Part shown: piece after piece, positions 28,401 through 37,700 of the stretch | How positions within the stretch are numbered: the stretch's first letter is position 1 | Layout of the letters: each line of letters opens with the position of its first letter | NCBI GenBank assembly: GCA_946803715.1 | Contig: CAMPET010000044.1 | Location: 190,669-254,668 of the forward strand | DNA: 64,000 bases | DNA from: Beroe ovata | Lineage: Eukaryota > Ctenophora > Nuda > Beroida > Beroidae | Direction of reading: 5' to 3' | Made by a program: the position numbers and the translations under genes | The notes under the pieces: model-generated | Told to the model about the DNA's origin: nothing | The model's input: the letters and a program-made list of their open reading frames with translations, nothing else | The model's database searches: none

Positions 28401-29618
28401 ATATGATTGATTTATTTTTGAAAATTGGATGCCCAATTTGATTTTGCGCGGCTGGGCTAAACAAAAATATCAACATGAAGGACCTACCGATTTCTTTTCT
28501 TCCTTGACTACTTTCTCTTCCATCACTAACTTCTTATCTGGCACCACTTCCTCTGGCTCTTCCTTTATTTTGTCAGACTGAACTTCTTCGATCTTTTCTT
28601 TCTTCTCTTCCCTCCTTTTTTCAACATCACTCAACTTTTCTTCTTTGACTTTCACGACCTTATCGTCTTTGACAGGCTTTTGTTTCCCATCTTTCACAAT
28701 TCTGCTTCTTTCCTCCTTGAACTGTTTCAATTTTTCCTCCTTTGCAACTTTCAATCTATCCTCCTTTACAGTCCTCATCTTTTCTTCCTTTAGTTGCTTC
28801 TGTCTCTCGAGAATCTTAAGACGTTCTTCCTTAGACATCTTTGGTTTTTCCTCCTTTTGCTGCCGAATAGAATCTTCGGTTTTAAGATCTCCTTTAGGAT
28901 TTCTCTGTTTAGAACTGTCGTGCGTCTCTTTAGGTATCTTAAACTTGCTCGGTTCCTCTGATCGTTGTTTAATTGTACTCTCAGAGCGTGATTGTTGTGA
29001 TTTTACATCTTCAGACTTTGAATCAGTCTCACTTTTCACCTTCGCTGTCTCATCTCGCGCAATCTTTTGCTTGGTATCATCTCGTGACTGCTTCCGCTTT
29101 CTCGACTCTTTGGACTCTGAACTATCGTGTTTACGTTTCGGGGTCACTTCTTCCTCGCTGTCAGTATTCAGAGATAACTTGGCTCGTTTTTCTTCTCGCC
29201 TCTTCTCTTTTCTCTTTAGCTTCTCCTTGTGCTTCTCTCTAGCTCTTTCTTTGTGTTTGTCTTTCTTCTTGTAGACTGTCTTCAGGCTCGGATCTTTCTC
29301 TGAAAGTTGTGAATAGGCGAAAAATCTCAGATAGAATTTCATTCAACTAAATCCGAGAAAAACGTCATTAACAATCGACAGAACTCCATACCTACTGTCA
29401 AATCACCACAACATCTCCTACTCACCTTTACAAAAGGGACAAAAATACTGATCGACATCCTTGGCTTGTTCGCTATTGATATTGATGCATGATCCATGGA
29501 ACCATTCCTCACATCCGTCACATGCGATCATGAACTTGTTGCCGTACGCTCCCCGGCATATACAGTACTTGATGTCCTCTTCAGCAACGTTGTCTACAGT
29601 TTCAGATGTCAATGACAT
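25407..29618 (-). CDS. CXXC1: CXXC1/CFP1-like SET1-complex subunit lacking the CXXC domain
   Basis: Subunit of the SET1 histone H3K4 methyltransferase complex, in the nucleus. Eleven exons join in phase to about 742 residues; the first is 29426-29618 and the last 25407-25567. Residues about 15-65 are a PHD finger (YCICRGAYGNKFMIACDGCE to FCPFCK), which reads H3K4me3 in this family. An 812-bp exon (28488-29299) then encodes about 270 Lys/Glu/Arg/Ser residues with no cysteine. The C-terminal half is the conserved CFP1/Spp1 block: KQCLGPGC, SRYCSDECG, a coiled coil, CVICGMSC with ARHMERCYNK, YCKKLRVLCPDH, and ICGCPLEL to KHIGWERLRL. Vertebrate, fly and worm CFP1 carry a CXXC zinc finger between these parts. 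Here no exon, and no minus-strand frame I read in the introns there, has one. A GRPRK basic patch (exon 27469-27610) remains. Confidence 0.93.
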
Positions 29619-30253
29619 GATATTTCTATGTGGGGGTTACGTGGTTAGGTCACGTGGTGTGTTACGTGGTTAGGTCGCGTGGTGGGTAACGCGTTGCTTG
29701 GTGATAACTATTCAGTAACGGGATAAGAAGTCTTGAAGGAGGAATTTTGGTATCATCATGCAGGAAGTAAAATAACAATTCAATGAAGGAATATCTATTA
29801 AAGGGCATTCAATATCATATCAAACTATTCAGAATTAATAATAAAGAATAAATATTTTGGGCAAACAATCACCGTTTATCCCTACCCAAAGTGTTCTATT
29901 GCTCAGTATAAATGGCTGACTTGTAAATTCTATATGTTAGTTGAAAACGTATGAAACTATCAAAGAAACTTTTGAGAAGAACGATAACTAACAACGTCAG
30001 TTACATAATCCCAAATTCGAGATCCATAACTTGCTGACTCACAGCAGAAACTAAATAAGTTTTTAAATCCATTTTATTCCAAACAACAACAATCAATACT
30101 GATAGTCCTTTGCAAACAATAGAATACGCTGCTCTACAATCTGAATAACATCTAAAACAACCAATTCAAATTTCACATTTCCAATGAGTACAGTCACTCA
30201 CGCATTTTCAAGACAAGTTTCCTTCGTAAATCCTGCTGATTGAACATATTATG
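29619..30253. promoter_or_regulatory. CXXC1 upstream region with short direct repeats
   Basis: Between the CXXC1 start and the USP30 stop. Immediately upstream of CXXC1 (about 29636-29695) a TTACGTGGTTAGGTC motif is repeated twice, interleaved with GTCACGTGGTG and GTCGCGTGGTG, so E-box-like sites sit within about 75 bp of the start codon. The rest is AT-rich and holds no gene. It probably includes the USP30 3' UTR. Confidence 0.45.
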
Positions 30254-32301
30254 TTATGACTGCGAACTCTCTGCTTCACTGGGAACATCTCGTTTCTGAG
30301 AACTGCTCTCCTCTCTCAGACGCGACTCCGCACTACCATCTTCATGGATACACGATTCCGAATCACCCTGGATACGCGTCAACTCGGTGTCAAGATGAGA
30401 CACATTATCCTCCTCCTTCAGCGGGTCGCCGACTAACTCTGGTGGTGTCAACAGGACCGGTGGACTATGCATCCCGGGGGATAGGACAAGCGGTGGCGAC
30501 ATCTTGTCCAGCGACTCCAACCCTCCATCCTCGTGGCTCGGCGGCATTGACACAGGGCTATCACTCAGTGTTCTCCGCGTGCTCTGATTCAGAATTTCCG
30601 GGAGCGATTGTCGCTCGTAGTACAGCAGATAGATCTGCTGTCGCTGTAGCTCGTCAATTGTCGCTAGTCGGACAACATCGTCCGAAGCGAAGAGCCACTG
30701 TGTGTTGTTTATCTTCCGATACGTAATGTAATGGCCGGAATTAGCGGTACCGTGGTGAACGATTACTGATTTCAGGGCGTAACTCAGACCCTCGATCATA
30801 GGGGGGTCACGTTCCTTAGCATCGTACGATCTGACGACTTCGAACCCGTCCACGGGACGGCTGACAGCGGGTTCTTGGTCCGCTACCTCGTCCTCAGAGT
30901 CGAATAGGAGGGCTCGATACGCGAAGAGGGTGAGATCGAGAGAGTCGACCGGGAACGACACATGCTCGTTATTCTTTGTCATCGATCCATTATCGTATTC
31001 CGTCCGATTTATCTGAATACACAGACATTTCGGCGCCTTCGCGATCTTTACTTGTTTCCGGAAATCACACGCCGTTGTCATACCGTACCGTTCGGAGCAC
31101 GTCTCACACTCGACATCCGACACTGTTTCAGCGGAGAAGTACGTGTGAAGCATGTCCCGCAGACTACGAAATCCCATGAGTTGGGGAGGGGAATTGAGGA
31201 TCGGGTTGTGCGATGACGTTAGGTGGAGAGTTATGTTATCGAACGGTTCAATTCTCTTGGAACTCTCCGTCCGACAGTCCACACATTCGAGTGAGATGAG
31301 GAATTTTCCCTGGACAGGGACAGGAAGTTGGAGTGATGTCTCTGCAGGAAGGAGGGTATGTGCTTCTCGCTCAAGGGACGTTATGAGGACTTGGAATGCT
31401 TCATAGGCATCTTCCTGTGTGAACAATGTGTCCCATCCATGCTCTGTCATAGCTCTGTGAACCTGAGTGGAGAAGAGATTGGGTAAGTAACTCCCTATGA
31501 AGTGAAAGGAGATGTCGCTAGAATAACGCCAAATGAAAAGTGACGCCTAGAGAAATTATCCTTACCTTGTTGAGCGATGTACTCTGCGATCCATCAGTTG
31601 GGATTTGCAGGGTTGTCAGTACCTCGTAAAGGTTGGATATCATGGGTGCTGACTTCACCAACTCCTCCGTTATCACTAGTTCTAACTCCTCTTCTTTCAC
31701 CCCTTGCTCACCACTCTATAATGGGAAATGGGCGTGACCTCTATCCGAGTTGTCAAATCACTCATTAAGTTTATTGGTAGTATCACGAGGCCATAACTTG
31801 CAATCTAGGGTTATGTTGCTATAGCAACACGAACAACACATATCCACATATACCATTTTCATGATATCATGTCGCAGGTTTCTCGAAAACGCCTCTTACC
31901 TCAGACTGTGTTGCTAAGTGCTGTGTCCTCCGCAAAATATCCTCTATCCAAGCGTAGAAGCTGTCAACGGATGACAGTGCTTGCGTCACACAGTTCAGGA
32001 AACAAGTGTTACCAAGGTTCTCCAAGGATGGACGGAGTCGACCTGCGCGCAGACGTGTGAGAAAATAGCTTTTCGAGGGTGAAATTTAACCGTGAGTGGT
32101 GCAAATTAAAGGCAAATATCTACCAAAATTGAAACAATTTGTCAATGCTAAGTTGAAACAATTTGCCAATGTTATTAAGTGTGTACCTCTTTTCCAGCTT
32201 GGTTTCGTGTCGCCACCCCACAGCACATACGCAGACACTGCCGCCAGGGCGCCGCCCAGTATTACACTGGACATGTGCTGCTTCACGAGCTCTTGTATCA
32301 T
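30254..32301 (-). CDS. USP30: Ubiquitin carboxyl-terminal hydrolase 30 (mitochondrial deubiquitinase)
   Basis: USP30 is anchored in the mitochondrial outer membrane and removes ubiquitin, opposing Parkin-driven mitophagy. Four exons join in phase: 32187-32301, 31900-32042, 31566-31715 and 30254-31462, giving about 538 residues (human 517). Residues 13-32 (SVILGGALAAVSAYVLWGG) form a single membrane anchor followed by basic residues, as in human USP30. The Cys box NLGNTCFLNCVTQALSS gives the nucleophile. EDAYEAF is the equivalent of the usual DAHEF box. Two CxxC pairs (ECVDC, ECETC) form the zinc ribbon. The His box is HHGTANSGHYITYRK. WLFASDDVVR keeps the unusual catalytic Ser that marks USP30 where other USPs have Asn or Asp. 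The last 120 or so residues are Ser/Pro/Glu-rich and lack family similarity. The ATG at 32301 places the anchor at the extreme N-terminus. Confidence 0.93.
31815..31828. promoter_or_regulatory. Palindromic X-box-like site in a USP30 intron
   Basis: GTTGCTATAGCAAC is a perfect 14-bp palindrome close to the RFX consensus (CT/AG instead of CC/GG around the centre). It lies in the second USP30 intron. Function is speculative. Confidence 0.25.
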
Positions 32302-32903
32302 CTTGAAACCAGGTGCTGGAGAATGTGGTGTCAATATTGGTGACAACAAAATGTTGATACCGCGTAAAGTCGTGTCTATAGTTCACGGCGCCAGAAAGTG
32401 GTGTCAATAGAGTGAGATGTCGGCTAATCTCAATGAGTCGTGTCAAAAGGGAATGGTGTCAGTGTCACTTATGTCAAGGTAAGGCACAATAACAAACTAA
32501 CCTGTGGCTTCAGAAGTAAGTTCCTTCAAACGAAGGTGAATGTGGTCTCAAGTGGTAGGGTGTCAACAGATTGGAGACAGAATGGCAGCAGCAGAACAGT
32601 ACAATGTCTGCTATGGCATTCCCTAAAACTAGGTTGGATTTTATAGGAATAAAAAAGGATCATCAAAACCACTGTAGAGTTGCATATTTCATTGTGAGAG
32701 TAAACAGCTGTTGATTTATAATGCTCAGCATAAACTCACGTAACATTATACACGTTTGAAAGATCGAAGTGGCCCCGGAATAACCAGAACCACGAGACAA
32801 TGGTTCAAGAAGAGAAACACTTGAAAAATATGTCAATAAATTACCCGGACAGACATAATTAAGTGCAGGTAAAAACAAGTAAAAAATAACTGGATTTCAA
32901 AAT
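32302..32903. other. Intergenic, USP30 to TIMM29
   Basis: Six hundred bases between the USP30 start and the TIMM29 stop. I see only short frames without family features. It must hold the USP30 promoter and the TIMM29 3' UTR. The phrase AAACAATTTGYCAATG is duplicated just inside the first USP30 intron (32133-32170), not here. Confidence 0.6.
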
Positions 32904-34304
32904 TCATGTCCGACACTCCCCCTCCCTCCACTCATCCTCATTGATATCATAGTCCACCATTGCCCTCTCCATCCTCACCCACCGACCCAACACACCCACA
33001 TCCACCACTCGGTCCACATATTCGGCCCACCCCGGCCTCAGGAACACGGCCCCATACTCGCAAAGCTGGGAGTTGATGTGTCGTGAGTACACCACCGAGA
33101 ATAGGCCGAGAGAGAGGTGACCAAGCCGATCCTCACTCTCAAGAAGCCGGATCTTGTCGATAAACTGCTCCGAGTTGGTGTTTCTTATCTGCCTGCGGAG
33201 GGGGTGGTGTGATACATTGCATCTGCAGGAGAATAGTCATAAGCTCCTCAGCAACTCTTCAAATATTCAGCAAGAGATGGGACTCTATCGAAGAGATGTT
33301 TGTTGGAAATGGAAAGATGAAATCTGACTTAACTCTTACTTGCTTATAAGAAGTAGTTTATGATGGTTGTCTAGAGTTGAATCTTTAAAATGCGTCAGTG
33401 TTGGGTTTGAATACCACAGGTACGCAATTGGTGTAAGGGATAGGGTTATCAGGGATGTCTTCAGTGGTTTCTTTGCTATCTTCTTCCCTGATGAGAAAAA
33501 GACGTCATTCTGGATAATTTTGAGACAAATCCTCAATAAAACCTTACAGTATCATAATTATCATTCTTAGGCTGATTGAATGTTTTTTATGTTTGTCTTA
33601 GTTAGGTTTGAAGAGCACGCGCTCTAAAGCGTGACGATGAGTACCAGTAATCCTCGAATATACCTTGTGTAACAATGGATAATTGCTCTGTTTTATTGTA
33701 GTGGGGTGATAACCTAGCAAATGGATTGCAGTACACATTGTACAGTACCTACATTGTATAATGCTCTGCACAATGTACAATACACTGTACAATGTACACA
33801 CACTATACATCTGAAACTATCAGACTACATTATGCATATTGCTACACGATGAATTAAGCTTTTTAGAGTAAGTAGATCCTATCAGCATAGGTGTGTCATT
33901 TTACTCAATACAAGAAAACTCCGAATATATCCTTATAATGCAATGTAATTGGTCGATGAGTAACAATAATAGGCATGAGACATACTCTGTGAGGTAAGTG
34001 GTAAGTGAAACAACATACCTGCTTCAACAAAGACGTCTCTGTAGTCTTTAAGTGTGTTGAGAGCTGGTTCGTACAGAGCTTTGCCTATCCTCCGTAACCG
34101 ACCAGGTTTTCGATCAGCTGCCACTTCTGAATCCAATCGGAACTCATGAGGGTAAATTTACAACAACTAAATTTGATTTCACGTCATACGTTTAGACTGC
34201 GATGCATAGGTAGGTATGAATAAAAAGCAAAAGATGGTAACCACACCTTTTGTTTGTGACAGCATTCTTTTGCAAATGGCAGATGGATTGATCCATCTCA
34301 ACAT
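32904..34304 (-). CDS. TIMM29: TIM22-complex subunit TIMM29
   Basis: TIMM29 is a metazoan subunit of the TIM22 carrier translocase in the mitochondrial inner membrane, linking it to TOM. Four exons join in phase: 34247-34304, 34019-34126, 33340-33487 and 32904-33192, giving 200 residues (human about 260). The N-terminus (MLRWINPSAICKRMLSQTK) is Arg/Lys-rich without acidic residues, like a targeting sequence. One hydrophobic segment, about residues 68-83 (SLITLSLTPIAYLWY), matches the single membrane span. The diagnostic block is in the last exon: LGHLSLGLFSVVYS, then FLRPGWAEYVDRVVDVGVLG, RW and DYDINEDEW. In human this reads LGLCSLVY, LQPRW, RVLDVGFVGRW and CDINDDEF. The protein stops soon after that block, so the human C-terminal extension is absent. 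The ATG at 34304 was found by splice phase and is not in a long frame. Confidence 0.88.
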
Positions 34305-34751
34305 AGCTACTCTGACGAGAGCACTAGACTACATCATAGTACATTGATGTGCTATCGAGGGGTGGTGTCAGAGTGTACGAGTTAAATTCTACTGTTATTT
34401 ACTTACTAAACGGAAAGTTTTGTTGTATTGATTACATCAATGAGTGAAAGACAAGTTAGTATAACTGAAAAAATCTATGGAACAATCACTGCATACTCAT
34501 CATTATTTGCACAACCTCCATTTTCAGAACTAAAAACAGAAACAAATACACTCAAATAAACCTGCATCTGTACACAACATTATTACAGCAAACGAAGCAG
34601 TGACAAACAATCATACCTGTACAAATCAAAGGTTATCAAATCGAGGAGTAAAATAATCGTAAAATTCTAAAAATAATGAAGATATGAAAAAGCTAACCGT
34701 TCGTTACATTTTTTTCTATTTACACAATAATATTTCAAACTTGAGTGTCTT
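34305..34751. other. Intergenic, TIMM29 to membrane protein
   Basis: About 450 AT-rich bases between the TIMM29 start and the stop of the large membrane protein. I find no gene; it should contain the TIMM29 promoter and the 3' UTR of the next gene. Confidence 0.6.
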
Positions 34752-37700
34752 TCAATCTCTGAATCTCCATTCTAACTCCGCCAGAGTATCAATGACTTTA
34801 CTTAGCTTTACGCTTCTTCCAGCTGCCACTAAGCTGAACACCCCATTCTTCAGCTTAGTCCCACCAGACGTTATGTTCTTGGACAGCATACCCTTCTTTC
34901 CATAGGGGTACGGCTGACCGAAATAGATTCTTTTATTACTTTTCCTTATTCGGGATATCACAATCGGATTAGGAAGCACTATACTTGCACCAATCGCTGC
35001 TTTGAATCCTGTCGGCCCCACACCTTTGATAGTAATCTCCAATTCTCTAAACATCTCCACGCGAATATTAAACATATCATTTTCATCCTCACTTCCAAGA
35101 GTCACTTTGAAGATCAATGGTTCTCTTGAGTCGGAAGATGGAATGAGTCTCCGGAAAATCGTAACCCAAGGTTCTGGGAGGAGCTTCATCAGTTTCTCTG
35201 AGCCCTTCCTGTGTAGTTCCAACTTCATCTCAGTTAAATCAGATATGGGAACGTAGGGTGAGAGATGACTGGTGTCAATATGGGGCACAAGCATGTCACA
35301 CTCCTCTGCCTTGACGATAAACTTAGGTTTCGTGTACGAGGCTGTTAAATTATCCTGCAGTTTCATGACGCAGTCCCTCAGCCCGATCCAGTTAGATTGC
35401 TTTACCTCTTCCCTCCAGAGGTCTATAGATGTGATGAACTCATAGCTGAAGCTGGTGTAGGCAATGTGCTCTTCTAGCAAAAGTAGTAAGTCTATTCCTG
35501 TGCAATGGGTGTCGGTAAGCTGCTTCTCCATCGCTCCTGGCACAGTTTCATCCAGAATCCAGCCAGCTTTAAAAATGCCACCAGGATCAGGATTTTGTCT
35601 CTTTATCTTCTCTAAGATGAGTGTTGCATCGAAATCTTCGTAGTCACCAACAATGTCTGAGACGTACATTGCTGGTGTGGGAAGAAAACATTCATCATGG
35701 GATTGTTCTCTGCTAGCCGCAAGCACATCAGTTGGTGCTGAATCTACATCAACTAATCCAGTTAATAGACCCCCATCAGGAAGCCCGGCTAGAGACTCGT
35801 AACACGGAGGTGGAGGCAGATCAAGCAGTTCAGGATCATAGGGTGGAGGAGGAGTGACCTCGACTACCGGGACATACTTCTCAACCGGCTCATGAAAACT
35901 CTTATCATTCTTGTGAGCCATCCTCACGACATCTAACATTCTCGTGTATGCTTTACTGACTTTACACCAATGAGGAATGAAGTCAGGAAGGTGCTCTTTA
36001 ATCTTGGGTTTCACAATACTTCTCACAAGCTTCTTGAATTCTGACCGGGCCCTTTCCTGTTCTGTCTTCTCAGAGTAATATTTTGATAGGATCAAGGCAA
36101 CCAGTAGACTGATTAGCCAGAGAGCGAGTACAGTAACTGCAACTGTAAAATCAACCAGCTTCACATCTCCGAAAATGAGTGTGCTTTTAGACCAATCCTT
36201 GAACCATATATCGACAATTTCAAATGCAAGGGCCCCAAGACAAAACACCAGAGCTGTAAAGAACACTTCAATCCGCCAGATTAACAGGGCTTTCGCATTA
36301 CACACTGCCATCCCTGTTACTACTGGGAAGAAAACCGATGTGATCATCAAAATTACCATGATCGCACCGATAAACACCAACAGAGGTACCTTGTTGTGGC
36401 TGAAGATGCTCACAGCTATGACGATAATAAGTTTGAACAGATTGATGAGTGCTGAGTATGGAGATGAAAACTGTAAGTCCACTTTCTTGTTGGAAACGTC
36501 TGTGTACTGGAAACAGAAAAGTAGGGAGGTGAACACGTACCAAATCATCATGAAGAAGGTCATGGATGCGATGGCCACATGATCCCCAGTCCAACATTTC
36601 ACATCTGGATCCTCGACCAGAGATGGGCATATCGCAGCATTTGTGCAGTTGGAATAGTTACATGCCAGGAAGGACATGCTCATCTCAGGCAAGGTGATGA
36701 ATAGTGTTACTCCGAAAAGGGAAAGGAAGGATCGCCAAGCAAAATGGTTCTGACTGAAATGTCCTTTCGGTACTTTCTTTGTGACGCCCTCTACCAATGA
36801 TGGAACAGTGCAAATCATAACCCAAACGGAGAATATGATAACACTTATCCCCAGTCTAGCCTTGAAGTCATAGACATCAAGAAGAATGTATTGAGCCACT
36901 GTTCTTATCTGTTCAGCATAGGGAATGACAAGCCCTCGGACAGAAAATATCAAAGCCAAAAGTTGAATCACTTCCAGTATTTCAAGAAACACAACTTGTG
37001 CATTGAACCAGTTGACCCGGATGTAGTCGATACTCTTCACATGTTTGTCATTGGGGGACAAGCACTTTGTTTGTATGATAACAAAACCGATCACTATTAC
37101 CATAACGAGCCCCAAGAAAGCAACAATGACATACGATATCATGAAATCATCAATGTCAACGCTATTCAGCACAATATCTGCAACTTTGTGGACAATAAGG
37201 AAGGGGCCTGACATAATGATACAATACAGCGGGATGGCCAACATGAATACAAGGACTATGTTTATCCCCAGTCCTCGGATGGCATTGATCAAAACCGACA
37301 GGGGAATGAGTATGATGAACAAGATAAAGGCAAAGCAGAAAACCACAGTATCCCACTGGAACAATAGCCGTATGAGATTAAATATGTCATCAAAGATGTC
37401 CACAGGATACCTGTCTATAGTCTTCCGGGCAGCAGATATACTTCTCTTACTAAACAAATCGTGAGCAATGTCACTGATGAGAGATGGGCATCGGTAAATA
37501 AACATAACCACCAGGAGAACTTTTAAAAGGGCCAACCAGTCCAGCAGATATTCTCTGGTCTGCTTGAGAACAGCATCTCTCACGCGATACCGGCAAAAAG
37601 AGACTTTCATAACCTCTCTAATCATGACTGGGATTCTGTATATAAACAAGCAATTTAAAAGAAATAGTCCTATTATTCCGAAGTTGCCAGAGGTCATCGT

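Noticed and set aside
28645-29274. 209-residue Ser/Phe-rich plus-strand frame
   Set aside because: Antisense shadow of the Lys/Glu-rich CXXC1 exon.
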